NCBI GenBank assembly: GCA_013399875.1
Contig: VXAZ01000953.1
Coordinates: forward strand, 1,979,453 to 2,043,452
DNA length: 64,000 nucleotides
Direction of reading: 5' to 3'
Origin: Gymnorhina tibicen
Lineage: Eukaryota > Chordata > Aves > Passeriformes > Artamidae
Shown here: in pieces, positions 24,701 to 37,839 of the stretch
How positions within the stretch are numbered: position 1 is the first letter of the stretch
Layout of the letters: each line of letters begins with the position of its first letter
Program-made: the position numbers and the translations under genes
The notes under the pieces: model-generated
Databases searched by the model: none
Told to the model about the DNA's origin: nothing
Seen by the model: the letters and a program-made list of their open reading frames with translations, nothing else

Positions 24701-26180
24701 AATACCACTTCCTTTAAGTGTTACAGTTCACAGTGTGGATCATGCAACACTATAACTAGAGTTGTGGCAAGGACTTTACCTCTGCAGCTTTACTGAGCTT
24801 GAAACAACACAGGTACCCGTGCTACACCTTTACTTTCCCGGGTATAGGCCAGAACGCTCCTCGCTTGTAACCAAGTAATTTGCTTGATGCTACATCATAA
24901 GTCTCCTCAGCTATCCAGGCCAGATATTCCTGGTTCTCTGTTCCCCTTGAGATGTCCTTTTACCCCTGCTGTACTGAAGCTCCTTCCTCTTCCTTCTCTC
25001 TGTCCCAGGCACCTGTAGGTTTTGTGTGAATAAGCACTGAAAGATAAGCTGAGCTGAACTCATTCGCTTTGCGGTTACCTGTCCTCTCCAAGAGCCAGCC
25101 TGTGAACAGTAACATGCCTTGGCATTATCTATACAATTCAGGATTTTACACTCAATTAAATCCCCTCTCAACAACTTCTCCTTCTTCTTCATCTTCTTCA
25201 TAGTCTATAAAGACCTCACTTTTATTTTTAGCCAGTTCCATTAGCTCAGACTCTCACATCAAATTTTCTGCCTTCTTCTCTTACACCTTTTTGAGTTCTC
25301 TGATGTTGAGGGAACCAAGGAGATTGGGTGGACAGAATGATAACCACCTGGTGTAGAAGCTAAGCTGTAGTGTCCCTGTCACTGATCTGCCTCAACTGTC
25401 AACCATTAAAATTACAAATTGCTTCACCACTTTTCCCAGAGCCTCCTAAACTGTGAACCTACTCTTGCTACCTGTCTGAGCAGAGTCAGTCCCTGGACAT
25501 GATCTCTTCTGAAGGAGCTCTGCAATAGTAACTGCATTATGTATCTGGGAAAGGATGCTGCAGAAGTGTTAATGAAGGAAATGGGATGAGTTACGTAAAG
25601 AGGAATACTGACTGTATCAACTTGGCAAATGCTGCCTGTCTCTTTGACTAAATAGTCAGGAAAATAAATCTGCTCTCTTCTGGAACCACTATAGTTTTCA
25701 AAGGGGAAAAAAAAAAAAGAAGGATGAAGAAAGAAGTGTTTGCTACCAACCCTGTTTTCATATTATAGCTGAGCAGCTCAGAAACTCATCAAGGAGGTAG
25801 GTCTAATTCTCTTCACTGTCTGAGAAGGTTCAGTTCATCCTTTTCCACTTCCCAGAGGAATGCCCTAGTGTTCACAAGATACAAGGCTCTTCCTGCTGAA
25901 GGTACCATGAACTGATAAAAAATTAAGTGGGCCAGAGAAAGGAAGGACTATACACAGCCTGTGGATCAACACACTCGCACCTCTGCCTCTCAGACTCTAC
26001 TCAAACACCGAGTGGCTCAGTTGCTCAGTTTTACTAGGAATGGGATTCTTCTGGGCTTGGACAGAAATACAACTGCAAGTACATGGTTATAAATGCTGGT
26101 AAACACCAGAAATGTACATATATTTCTCTACATAGAAATGGGCATCAATGAAGAAGTAGACTTGAATTTAAGAGCCAAGA
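21720..26180. other. Unique intronic sequence, no gene seen
   Basis: No exon, RNA gene or well-matched repeat is recognised. The flanks of the tRNA-derived element (about 21480-22130) are A/T-rich, look non-repetitive and contain several TAAT/ATTA cores. An A run of about 12 lies near 25710. The remaining sequence gives no nameable signal. Confidence 0.6.
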
Positions 26181-26184
26181 GTAG

Positions 26185-26350
26185 CAGTTGGGCAAGACTT
26201 TGGTACCTATTATCCTTCTAAGGGTTTAACCATCAATTTCCCTGTTCCCCATCTGTGAAATAGAGTAATTTTACTTCCTTGCACGCCTGAGGTGCTCTGA
26301 CAATGCATTAAAAAGATTGAGAGGTACTCATATACTAGGGCAATGAAGGC
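26185..26350 (+). repeat. MIR-like (CORE-SINE) relic
   Basis: The run 'tttaaccatcaatttccctgttccccatctgtgaaatagagtaattttacttcctt' (26224-26280) matches the MIR core (CTTAACCTCTCTGAGCCTCAGTTTCCTCATCTGTAAAATGGGG...TACCTGCCT). The following 'gaggtgctctgacaatgcattaaaaagattgagaggtactcatatactagggcaatgaagg' follows the MIR 3' end. Orientation plus; diverged. Confidence 0.68.
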
Positions 26351-29300
26351 CACACATCTGCTTAAGACAGCTCACTGACTAACAACTATCAGAAAAGAGA
26401 TCCCTACAACCAGTGTATGAGAGCACCAGCCTCACATCGACTTCCTTAAAAAGTACAGGCGGGGCAAAGGCCCTTTGGAGATTCCCCATCATGAAATATG
26501 TCTTCCTCCTCTAAGCATGGGCTCATCTGACACTAATTCAAGATGAAAATCACTCTGCCTAAGAGCAGATTTTAAAAAGCTAAGGTGCTGGTTTCCCTAC
26601 TGAACACAGTGCAGCTGTTGGAGGGGGGCTGGGTAACACCATCCCAAGTTTTTGCTTTGGGGGAGCAAATCAAGAGTTCTTCATGGCAAAAGTGCAGAAA
26701 TCCTAGCTCACTGATGAGTGGCTAATGTTCCACAAGCAAGATGCCCAACATCCATGGTCATGAACGAAGAAGTAACTGGCATTGTATCAGGTCACTCTTT
26801 ATTGACAAACATGTGCATAAACCATAAATAACTGATGTTAAGACCTTAGAAACTTCCGAAAGAAGTAAATATTGTCATAATGACTTCATACTAATGGACA
26901 GAAGCATCACCTTACTTCTAGCTGTCAACACCACGATCACTTCCCCATCAGGTCTTGTCAGAGCTAGGTCCCTAAGGCAGGTTACCACAAACTACGAGAA
27001 TATCACTGATTTTCTACACATGAATAAGCAATGCTCAGCAGTCTGCTAGCCAGAGAGATGGTGAGAATTGAATCTTATTCACCTGCTCTTCACAAGAGTC
27101 AACCCACTGCATTCTACGACAGGATTCAATCCGTGACCTTTCAGGCAAAAGCCCATCAACTCGTTCTTACAACTCTCGGCAGCCATAATGGCAACACTCA
27201 CCAGCCCCAACCACCTGCCTGCCTTTACTGACGTTTATGACAAATTTCAGGCTTTGCCTGTCTGCCACTGCATATGGAAACCTGATGGATTTAAGCAAGG
27301 ACTAGATCTAATAAGATCGATGTGCTGTCCAGCAGGTGCAGAAACGCAGCAGTCAGTTTTATGGATGAAGGCTAAGCACAAGGGCCTGACCACTTCTTGT
27401 CACTAAAGGTCCTGGCAAGAATTTTGCAAGGGACGATGTCTCAGAGCTGCTGGTACTCAGCAGCTTCCTGCAGTATAATTGTGCTCTGCTGCCAGGAGCT
27501 CACTCCTGCAGTGTTACAGGGAAGTAGCTGTGTAAACGCTTCTCCAGTGTAAGGTAATTGTCTGTTGTGGAACAGCTGTCCCTGTCTGCTCCAGCTGTGA
27601 GTCTGGACATTTCATCAATCCTTGCATTGTCTTTAAAAACTGGGGGTTTAGTACACATTTATCAGGCAATCAGTGATACACAATTTCTTAAAGGAAGAAG
27701 GATTCTGTCCACCCACTCCACCAGCTAAATTAGTTTAGCTCCAGCTTAATAGCATTTGTGCAGTATATTTCCTGTATGTGTAAGCAAGAAAGGTGTCACT
27801 TAAGGGTGCTGAGGGATTCAATTATATATAACAAGACAGCTTTCTCTCAGTTTCACTCACTGTTACTCAGAGGCTTGTCTTTGTGGCTTCTTTTGTAAGG
27901 TATTCCTACAGACAAGATCTGTGTTCCTCTGTTGTGCCAAGAGCTTTCCACATAGATATCAACACTTGATTTGAAAGGACAACTACTCCAAGGAGAGGAG
28001 TGTGTGCCTGCACGCGTGCCTGTGTGCATACATCCATGTGAGTGCATGTTTGAGGGAGACAAGGCAGAGGAGGAGGAATGCCAAACTAGGGAAAGTGAAA
28101 AGGGAGATGGCTTTTCACCTCATTCAGGAAATCTCTTCTCCAGGAAGATATGTTTCCAGTTTTCTACCAAGGCTGCGGTGCATGGACTGCACGGGTGGAA
28201 TAGAGCACAAGAGAAATGCAAGCCGGAGGGCTGCCTCATTCCACATCCCCAAATACTCTCTTGTCTCCATCTGTTCTAACTGATGTACAGTATCTGGCTA
28301 CGTCCTGCTAAGAGCTGCTACTCAGGCTCATGCATGACTTTGGAAAATACATTTTGTTCTTCTGGAGCCCTCAAGGACAATAATAAATAGAATGAAAACA
28401 AAACCATCCCGACAGCAGTTTAGCGGGTGTCCTTCACAGGCATACCAGTGTCAGCTGCCCTGGGATTTCACCTTCACCTGAAGGGAGGCCTGTTTAATCA
28501 TGCGACACTAAAGGAGAAGAAATAAAAAGTGTTTCTTGAAGGAACAAAGGAAGGCAAACTTGCCCCCATGCTCATCGTTTTGCCAAGCTTGATCACAAAT
28601 AACTTGCAGCTTGAAATCTGCTGTATGCTAAAACATCACTGTGACAACAAGCCTTGAGGTCTGGCATTACTGTAAAGCAGGAACTGATAATAATTCTCCT
28701 AGTCTTTTGCTGCAGAGATGCTCATTATTATGGTCCTTTTTCAGCAACAGAAAAGTCAGTGGGTCATCTGGAGTATGTGAGGCTCAGCTAAGGGCATTGA
28801 AGAAGAGCTGCCAGGGTTGTCCTGTTTTGGTTTTGCAGTCTTTGCCACAGGGGTTGTTGAGGTATTTACGCTCCAACTGAGCCCCATCTTTAACAGTTCT
28901 GCATAAAACTGGTTTCTTTTCATTCTTTTCTGTATGTTTTTCATTTGTAAGGTATATCCTCCAGCAAAAGATGGGCACACATGGATATTTTTATAAACTG
29001 CTTTTCAGTAAGTCTTTGACCAAGTATTTAATAAAAAAATCCGTTACAAAATCAAAAGACTCCTGGGTTAGAAATGTAAAGTTTTCTCATGGAGAACAAG
29101 TCTCTACAAGACAAAAAGCAGAAATGAAAGAATAATGGATCTTCTCTTAATATGGTGAAAACCTAACAGCAGGAGTGCTGTTGAGGAGTTTGCTGTGACC
29201 TGCATATGCAGTACATCAGCTAATGCACTGAGGAGGAGAATGAAATTGTGAGAGACCAGCATTTACCAATAATGCAAAATGATCAGATCTGATCATATGA

Positions 29301-30085
29301 GGGTCAGAGGATCCTCAGAGTTCTAAGGCAATACACAGCAGCCCAACAGACCACAGAAAGAGTTCAGCCTTGACACAGGCAATATGTATTGGGAAAAATA
29401 AACTATACTCCTCTGGTATCTTACTGGGTCATAAAATTAAGTATGGTCAGACAAGAAGAAACCTATACTTCCTGTAGGCAGATCAATAACGACTTTTCTC
29501 TGAGGTACCTCAACAGCAGGCCAAAAAGTAAATGGAACATTAAGATGTAAAAATAATACTTGGTGAAAAATCGCTCCTGTGTAGAGGCTCAGTGCGAGGC
29601 CAAAGCTCCAGCAAAATCATATCTAAGCCAACAAAATACAGCTTACGTTGGATTTAAGTGATGCCTAGATCTTGTGTGAGTCATTTCTCTCAGGGGTGGG
29701 TGAATCTCACCCACTGAGAAAAGTATTAATGCCACTGCATACATCAAGTCATACTTGCAGCTGGAATACTGTGGCTGGTCAGCTCTGGAGCTTTTCTCAA
29801 AAATAAAAGCAAGAAAAGCACACACAGGCAATGCAAACGTTTAGAGTCCTGAAGAAAATTTGAAGTGGGAAGGATTTTATAAAACAGTAGCTGTTTAAAG
29901 AAAGAACAGGTTACAAAGCACTTGAAAAACACTAAGGAGTAGAAACAACATACCTTGGCTATGTATGTGCATGTGGAAAAGGGGCACCTGTGTATATTCT
30001 CTGATGGCTAATAAGGGGTTACAAAGCATTGCATTAAAGGACATTAATCAGATGTGTCATTTGTAGAAGAATTTCAGACATTAAT
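26350..30085. other. Unique intronic sequence, no gene seen
   Basis: No exon or repeat family is recognised. Notable short features are TG/CATG-rich text near 28000-28045 and an 18-bp perfect palindrome at 29279-29296. The open frames here (at most about 100 codons) show no domain I recognise. Confidence 0.6.
29279..29296. repeat. 18-bp perfect palindrome
   Basis: ATGATCAGATCTGATCAT equals its own reverse complement with no spacer. It could be a dimeric protein-binding site or a chance palindrome. Confidence 0.9.
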
Positions 30086-30235
30086 TGGTACTATAATTCT
30101 CATTTTACAGTCTGGAAACTTGTAAACAAGGCAGTGAATTGGACAAGGCTAAGCAGCATCCTAGTACTGAGCCTTAAACCCCAGAACTGTGCCTTGCTCA
30201 CAAAACACATCATTTAACCACCCTGGGGAAAATCA
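30085..30235 (-). repeat. MIR-like (CORE-SINE) relic, reverse orientation
   Basis: 'ctataattctcattttacagtctggaaact' (30091-30120) matches the reverse-complemented MIR core (TATTATCCCCATTTTACAGATGAGGAAACT). It is followed by 'ggcagtgaattggacaaggctaagcagcatcctagtactgagcc', as in 'AAGTGACTTGCCCAAGGTCACACAGCTAGTAAG'. Diverged; boundaries approximate. Confidence 0.62.
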
Positions 30236-31750
30236 AGTGTGAAAGAGGAGAGGATAAGCCCTGCTTTCTCAAACCTGACCCAGCCAGTAGCTAGCCTAAC
30301 ACTGATCTCTGAGGGGCACGAGAAACAAATGTGCTATCGTGGTCATGTCCTCCAGCAACTTTTAGAAGACCTTTAGAATCTGGTTCCGGTAGCTATGGCC
30401 TGTGAGCACAAGTTCTACACTGCAACCCATGTTTGTAAAAAGTAACTCCAGTTCATTCTGAGCCTGTCACTGGTTCTTGCACTGTGGCTACTCAGTGAAA
30501 CCTTCTCCATAACATTCACAATTGTCTAACTGCCCATTATAGCCCTCCTTTTACTGTCTCTTTGCAAAGGCAGGGAGTTTAGCCTATTCCACCTCCCCCT
30601 GTTGGGAGACACACAAGTAAAGGAAGGCAGCACATCAAACTTGTATACAGATAGGAGCAGGTAAATTACAGGAGGGGGCGAGCAGCAGGGAGAAGTGACT
30701 TTATAATCTCTCATCTGAATGAGTGCCTGCAAGGCCTGTAACTGGAAACTCATTTTGGAGGGGAAAGCTGTGCTGATCCCCGTGCTGGCCAGCATGTCTG
30801 AATGGGTACAGGAGGGAGCACGAGATGGGGAAATAAGAGACTGCTCAGTAAAGAGATGAGACATATAGCTATGCCCTCTGGCTTATGCATTTCAGTACTA
30901 AATCTAACCAGTCTAATCTTGAACCAGAGTATTTTTCTGTTTGTTTTGCTTTCTTTTTTCATATTGTTGTTTGAGCCACTCACACAGTAGGAATACGGGT
31001 ACTTGTTTTCCTCCACTCTGGAAACATGGAAGGGAGCACAGCTCAGTACGCAAGCAAGCTCTAAAAGGGTTAGAACAAAACACAGAGGGATTCAGAGTTG
31101 TGAAACAAAAGCAATATCTCCATCTTTTGCAATGACTCTTTCCCGGAAAAAAATTGGACAAAATGTGTCCCTGAGCCAGATTCACAAACTTGAGCTGAGT
31201 GATACCGAAACACATATGAGTCACCTCTGGGTCACTTACAGGAGGAATGCCTTTTGGAAACAGACATGCTGACTATTGCCATGGTACGTTCAGGCAGGAT
31301 TTATCCAAATCTCAGTAGATTTACATTCTGCATTTGCTTCCAAAGTACAAAAGCATCTACACGTTACAAAAGTGATACCGCAAGTAAACATGAAGAAGGC
31401 TGAAGATCAGCGCTAGTCATTCTCAAGAGCCAGGCTGGGTCAGAGGAGAGGAAAATAAGTCACAGCTGCTAATGTTAAGAGACTTTTCCAAGTCTCTAGG
31501 GGATAGCAAAGTTGTTGTGGGAGCAAATGGAAATAACTGGCAAAGCCATCACTCAGAACAGGAGTTGTGGTGCTAGGAACTGTCCTACTCCCTCATTAGG
31601 AGAAGGCAATGGCTTTGGGCTTTCCCAGTGGTGAAGAAGCTGAGAACTGACTGTATGTAACCTTCTAAGAGAGCAAACAGTTGTGGGAGATAGTGTTTTT
31701 CAGGCTGGACGTAGACAAGGCCCCAATCCTTACGACATCCCACAGAAGTC

Positions 31751-31783
31751 CCCAAGCTTTGGCAATGCTTGCCAAAGCTTGGT
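31751..31783. repeat. Perfect inverted repeat (hairpin), 14-bp arms, 3-base loop
   Basis: CCAAGCTTTGGCAA (31752-31765) is exactly complementary to TTGCCAAAGCTTGG (31769-31782), leaving TGC as the loop. Pairing does not extend outward. Such an arm length with full identity is uncommon by chance. It may be a small palindromic insertion or a protected cruciform or RNA hairpin. Too short for a typical pre-miRNA stem. Confidence 0.92.
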
Positions 31784-32819
31784 ACTGGCTGCAGCCTTAG
31801 CCTGCTGAGCTGAGGTCCCTGCTGAGCGGGGTGCCCTGCTGCAGAAAGGATTTTCAAACCCCATCCTAAACATTCACTGTAAAGGAATTCCACTACAAGA
31901 ATGGTGACTTTGTTCCACCTCAGAGTTGGCCGTGTTTCAGCAGTGAGCTAAGTGGTTTGGGATCCTCCTGGATGACACTAAGGAGTGCTATAGAAATGTC
32001 AGCTATGAGTGAAAGGCTTCTCTATAACTGTACTGCCATTCTGTAGCCGTATGTTTCCCTTGAGGGTTGCCAGTGACTGGGTTTCCCCTTTTGAAAAGCC
32101 ATGTAAACACATGCAAAACCAGGCCTTTACATAATACAATGGGGCGTATCGTTCATTAATGTGCAAATAGGTCGCTCTCCACTTGCCCTCCCACTCGCTT
32201 CCTTTCCAGCTAGCTGCAAGCTTATGTAGCAAGAGCTTAAATGTAAGTCACCAATATTCCTGATTTAGCACAGCAGGGAAAAGACATGACTTTCAAAGGC
32301 AAGAGGGATGAGCAGAGCACACCGTGTTCTTTCGTCTCTCTAAGCTTCATCCCATTACATTAAGGAAAAACACAGCCTAAAGTCAACAACCCATGGGCAA
32401 GTAAAACAGGACCAACAGTCCAACATCACCCATTAACTGCAGGGAATTTTGAGAGTGATGTACATCCACATGATTTACATGAACCCTGGCAAAGGCTCCG
32501 TGCTGTCTGCAGCACGTTAGGCCTGAATTATGCACCGAGAAGTTCAAATTAATGCAGAGTGCATTTACATGCACCAAGCAGTGGTAGATTGCAATGGGAT
32601 ATCAGACCAAAGTCAGGGATAGAGGAAAGCATGTGCCATGGGACAGGGTTAAGGATAAAGAAAATAGGGGGTACTTGCCTTGTGGATTCTCAACTATGAC
32701 CTCACCAGTGTTCTTTGACATCACAGAACACAATTGTTCCTCAGACACATCAGAAAAGCAAGAAAAAGAAGACAGATGCAAAGGAGGAATAACAAAGAGG
32801 ACAGAACTAGCACTTTGCA

Positions 32820-33130
32820 TGTTCGAAGTGTTGTACAAACATTAGCTAATCAATCAACTAATTGCCTAATTAAAAGAGTGACCAGAAAAAGGAAATTGCA
32901 GAAGAAAAGCAGGAAGACGTGGAGAGAGCAGCAGAGTGCCGGGACATGGGAAGCAATACATGCTTCTATTCACCCAGGCCACATTATCGGGGCAAACTTG
33001 TGCCAAATTGCCATGGCAATAATTAGCCAGAGCTCCATGACAGATCATTATGAGAACATTAACAGGGCATTAGCAAGAATTACCCATTTTTCACACATTG
33101 ATTAGGTGCCATTGCTGGTTCATTAGAGTA
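32820..33130. promoter_or_regulatory. Candidate intronic enhancer: homeodomain cluster plus RFX-like palindrome
   Basis: Positions 32841-32876 contain four TAAT/ATTA cores and two AATCA motifs in 36 bases. At 33007-33020 ATTGCCATGGCAAT is a perfect palindrome that matches the RFX X-box dimer site (GTTGCCATGGCAAC) except for the outermost base on each side. More ATTA cores follow (AATAATTAGCC, CATTATG, CATTAGC, GAATTACCC, GATTAGG, CATTAGAG). No repeat similarity is seen. Known: RFX factors act with homeodomain factors in neuronal genes. The enhancer role is inferred. Confidence 0.4.
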
Positions 33131-34539
33131 TTGGCTTTTAATAGCCCCACTCCAACTAGCGGCAGCCCTTCCTTCCCTCCCCTGATCACTCAGCAGAGAT
33201 CCAAACCTCTTTAACTCCAGCTAGGCAGCTGACCTGGTCCCGTGCTGAATCGCAAAAGCACACGGCCATATGCTGCATAGAGGGAGCACCTCATTAATCT
33301 GTCCAGGTTAGGGAGAGGAAAGTGGTAGCTCTGCACCATAGGCAGTCGTTAATCTTCCTCCAGAATCTATACTGCTAATGGAGGCTGGCACAGGGAATAA
33401 CCCACTCCCTGACCAGAATCATCATTCCCTTATACCAAAAGGGTCTCTTCCTCCCCTCTAGGTCCTCCTGAAGCCCCACACTGGGAGGGTTGTTTCTGTG
33501 TCTGTCATTCCCAAGACATCTCTGTCATACCTGCTGATGACTCTCTTCCATCCCTGCTTCCCCAACTGCTACCTCTCACCCCACATTTTGATCACTTCTA
33601 TGGATAAGCGAGGATGTGTCACAGGGAAAGTGCTGCAAAACATGCTCCAGAGGAGCCACAGAGGAAGGTCAGGTCAAGAGGATTGTTTCTGCCGCAGAAA
33701 GTGGGTTCTGTACTGTATTTCTGGCAACAACAACAAGAACAAATCAAAAAGAATAAAAAGAAAATAAAGGAGACATGGCAGAGGAATCTGTCTCCTCCTT
33801 TTCCTCTTAGGTCACATCACCTGTCCACCTACATCCAAAATAACACTTTCAGTTGAGTCATGCTTGGGAAGATACAGCAATCCTCTTAGTGCTATTACAC
33901 AACTGATTAAGCCTCCCTAATCCATCCATATCCAACACAGATACCCCACCTAGACCTGAGGCACTCCTCCCACCCAGATCCCCCACCTTCTTTCTGAGGC
34001 TACTCGTCAAAACAAGGCATGTTGCAGTGTGCAAGTTAGGCTACTGAGATGACAAGAGCTAAAATTTCTGCAGGGATGGCTGGATTATAGGACAGCTGAG
34101 TGGATGTATAAGTCACCAAGTCCAGCCCTGCAAAGCTGAGGACAAAGCTAGTACGCCTCAGTGCCAAAAGAAATGGATGAGGTAAGGCACAGCAAAGAAG
34201 GCAGGAAGGTTCACTCATTTGACACTGAGAAAGCAAAGGAGAAAGTAAACACTTTAGAGAGTTAGAAAAGAAAGAGACAATAGAGAAAGAGCAGCCTCAG
34301 AAGGGGGTTGTGCTGCTAGAAGTATCTGAAAAATATGTGTGGGAGATGAATGGGACAATGCAGTTTATAGAAAGGTAGAGAATTGGAGGGGACGTGAAAG
34401 CTGGATTAGAAACATCATGTTTAAGGTCACAAAGGCAAGGACAAGGAAACTCAAAGGGGATCTGACAGAGCAATGCAAACAGAAGGGCAATGTGTTCTGC
34501 AAGGCAGAGGAAAAGGGGTAGTTCTAGTATGCCACAGGA

Positions 34540-34990
34540 AGCGAGCTGGTGCTCAAGCAAGAGAGGCAGAAGAGGCTACAACAATCAAGACTAAGGAAGG
34601 CTAAGGCATGAACAAAGGGTCTCAGTGTTGAGAGGGAGAAGAAGAGATGGATTTTCTATACCTGGTAGAGGAAGACACATGTTGGGGAGAATACAAGGGA
34701 GAAAATAACTATCCTCCATATTTCACGAGTACATGACCGGGAAGATTTTTTCATCATTTGGAGTGATGAAAAGACCGAAGTGAAGAGAATTCAAAGGAAA
34801 AGACAAGCAGCTTTTAAACACTATTCAGCCTGAGTTGCGAGCACTTGTTGATGGAGAATTGCAGAGACAGTGTGAGACAGGTCAGAGTACAGTATGTCTA
34901 GAAGTTGCTTTAGGTGGTTGAACCCGGATATGGCAGTGCGATCATCTACAAAGCAGACATCAAGGACAAAGCCCTTTGAGATCCACCGTA
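34540..34990. repeat. Possible ancient LINE (L2-like) relic
   Basis: Purine-rich text such as 'caagagaggcagaagaggctacaacaatcaagactaaggaaggctaaggcatgaac' (34557-34613), then 'gatggattttctat' and 'tggttgaacccggatatggcagtgcgatcatc', runs parallel to the order of reverse-oriented L2-type elements ('...gaggctgttgcaatagtccaggcgagaggtgatgag...', '...ttgggtgtcatccgcatagag...'). The match is weak and from memory, so orientation and ends are left open. Confidence 0.33.
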
Positions 34991-37670
34991 CTCCTGAGGA
35001 TGGGGTGCTGGCAGACAGAACACTGTGTGTGATACAAAGTTGGAAGAAGAAAGCCGAGTAAGGGACTGTGCTACAAAAAAAGGGAGCACCAGGAGAGTCC
35101 TGCCATTTTCTACAAAGAAGCTGATTGAGGCACTGCACTGCCCATAAAACACAGAGGGCACATTAAAGAGGGCTTGAGTTAGAACAAGAGAAGAGAAGAC
35201 TCAAACAGCAACTGACTACACAATCAGTTCAGAAGCAAAAGGAAGGGGCAAATCAATGCACCAGGTGCTTATTTAGTCTCAAGCACAGCCCCATGGTTCA
35301 TGTGAATCTATACTGGCAAAGTAGGGGAGTCAAAGAAGTCTGAGTTAGGGGGAAAGAAGCAGCACGTTAAACATGAGTAGTCCATGACTGGGGAGTCCTG
35401 ACACTCTCTTAATGGGACAGCTATATGGCCTGAGTTAGTCACAGAGCCACTGAGAAAGGGACTGAAAGTTGTCCTGAGGCCAAGGGTAAACCTGCCAGCT
35501 GCTCTATTTCTCTCCTCTGATGAATATTAATCAGGAATTCACTTGCTATTCATGAGAACCCTCTAGATACTGCTGGACTCTGGTGAACAAAACCACTGCC
35601 TTCATTTTTTCGTGTAGGATATGTCTGTGCTTGTGGAGCACAGCAGTGCAGTACCATTTCAATCCTTCTCTGCTATGGCCACTTAGGCAAAATGTAGGAT
35701 GAAGGGATTGACACGCTAACTCCCAGCACCTCCTCATCATCCCTGGCAATGAGTTAACCCCAGAATAGTTAGTGCAGCAGGATTCAAGTGTCCCTCAGAA
35801 GTCCCCAAAGTGATATGGCAAGAAGGGCTCCTCGGAGCAGGGCTGATGAATGCTGAGGCTGGGTGTGCTGACAGGTCTGAGCAGTGTTACTGAAGGCAAA
35901 GCAAGGCTGACAGCCAGTGCTTTTACCTTTCCCTGGCCTTTAAACTGAGCCAAATGGAGGCCACACAGGAGGACAAAGGCCAGGAGGGCAGATGGGAGAG
36001 AGAGGGTGAGCATGGTGTAGGAGGAAAGAGCCTGACCATCCCTCCATCATAGCAGGTGGGAGTTTCAGGGAGTGCAGCAGACAGGCAGTGAGTTCTGCGT
36101 TGAGTGTAAATTCACAGGAGGTAGGCGGGGCACCAGGGCTGCGATCCTGACCTTGGGCCAAAGCAATCTGCTTTTTAACTGGCACAACTGTAATCCAGTC
36201 TGGGAACAGATGGTATGGAGAGGAAAATATACAGGATACAAATGGAGGCTTCACAGTATCGGCTCCAAACCTAGCCAACCTTCATCAGGAAGGTGATTAA
36301 AGAGCAAAAAAGTAAGGAAAATCCTCTGTTCAGCATGACTGCTGAAGTTGGATGCCAGAGACCTGGTCCTGAAGGGCTCAATGGCTTGGCGTTCTTCGGC
36401 TGAAATTCAGAAGCCATCTCTCAGTCAGTCACTGTTTCTAAGGGATGACAAACAGGAGGGTTGTTTACTACTCTGGCCAATCCTCAGTTCCTGTACTGGT
36501 ATCCTGAAAACTTCCACTCACGCTGTTGTTTCCTGTCCTAAGGCACTGTCAGGAGTCTTTTGCTGCAACAGGTCCACACATAAAGACATCAAATAGCAGG
36601 GAAGTGACATGAACCCTTAGTGTGCACGACAAAATTTGCAAGGTACCAGCATACTCTAAGCAGCAACAGACCTGAGAAATCCTGAGCTCAAATACTCAGA
36701 AATGTGCCAGAAGAGTTCGGACCTGGCACTGAATTTTGCTGTGAACTCGCTAGGGGGTGAATTCACACAAACCTTTTGGTTGCTGCCTTCTCACTGGCTT
36801 AGTGGCATAAATCAATGCTGTCCAGGGTCACTGCACCTTGTACCCCTGCTTACTGGCCTGGGTCATGGATCCACTGGTCATTAGATTGAGACAAGATTGC
36901 TGTAACTCAAACTGCTTCATGGGTTCATGGGTTTGGCTCAGATTTCAATCCTGGAATCCATAGTTTCGACAGTCTGAAATGTATTTCGGAAACAGATAAT
37001 GAAGTAACAAAAGATGCATGTGAACTACTGTAGTTGCTGGTATTAAAACATTGATACTGGTATACATTTGGGGACCATTATCAAGTACCAAAAGAAGTAC
37101 TCAGCAGGAAATTTATGAAATCCACCTACTAAAAACAGTTTGTACATCATCAGTACCCAGCAGCAGTGTGGTAAGTGAAGCCTCAAAACCACAATTCTTT
37201 AAAACACTAAACGTGCTGCTAATGAGTTTACCTGGTGTCCTTCTACATCCATTGCAGAGAGTCATCCTTGCTGAAATGCCCAAATGCTCTGAAAGTTCAT
37301 GCTGACAGGCCATGGGCTCATAAGTAAGGTATGTTTTTTTGTAGCTTTCTGAATTTCTGCTGCATTCCATTACTTAGAAGAGGCTTGGTTTTCAATCATA
37401 ACAATTCACTCCCGGCCCTCGTCTCCAATTGTACCTCCACTAGAAGTAACATTGCTCGAAGTATAGAGATATGTTTGAAAGATAATACTTTGCTTTTCTC
37501 CTTTTCTTTTGTTACAGGGATCCTCACTAACATGTATGCCCATGAATGAGCCTTCCTTTGAAATAGAGAAACCCTGCTTCCTTCATATTACTGTGGGGGA
37601 AACGAAAGCAGGGAGAAAACACATGGCCATTTAACTGGGAACCTGGAGGACAGCACTGATAGTTAATTGC
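34990..37670. other. Unique intronic sequence, no gene seen
   Basis: No exon, RNA gene or repeat family recognised. Open frames up to about 112 codons lack recognisable domains. Confidence 0.6.
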
Positions 37671-37671
37671 T

Positions 37672-37836
37672 GCCCAGCAAACCTGTGGATGCCTCTTCCC
37701 TGGAAATGTTCAAGGCCAGACTGGATGGGGCTTTGAGCCACCTGGTCTAGTGGAAGGTGTCCCCACCCATGGCCGGGGCATTGGAACTAGATGATCTTTA
37801 AGGTCCCCTCCAGTTCAATTCATTTTATGGTGACCA
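37672..37836 (+). repeat. CR1 LINE 3' end fragment
   Basis: It reads 'cctggaaatgttcaaggccagactggatggggctttgagccacctggtctagtggaaggtgtccccacccatggc...ggaactagatgatctttaaggtcccctccagttcaa', which is the standard CR1 3' end. It is truncated to about 165 bases and terminates in 'attttatggtga', like the CR1 terminal ATTCTATGA repeat. Plus orientation, antisense to LSAMP. Confidence 0.93.
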
Positions 37837-37839
37837 AGT

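Larger units (their letters stand above)
30235..34535. other. Unique intronic sequence, no gene seen
   Basis: No exon recognised. It holds a perfect hairpin (31752-31782) and a strong candidate regulatory block (32820-33130), both listed separately, and an A-rich simple stretch at about 33725-33770. The rest is unremarkable. Confidence 0.6.

Noticed and set aside
31751..31783. Pre-miRNA hairpin
   Set aside because: The stem is only 14 bp and pairing does not extend outward; a pre-miRNA needs a stem of about 30 bp or more.
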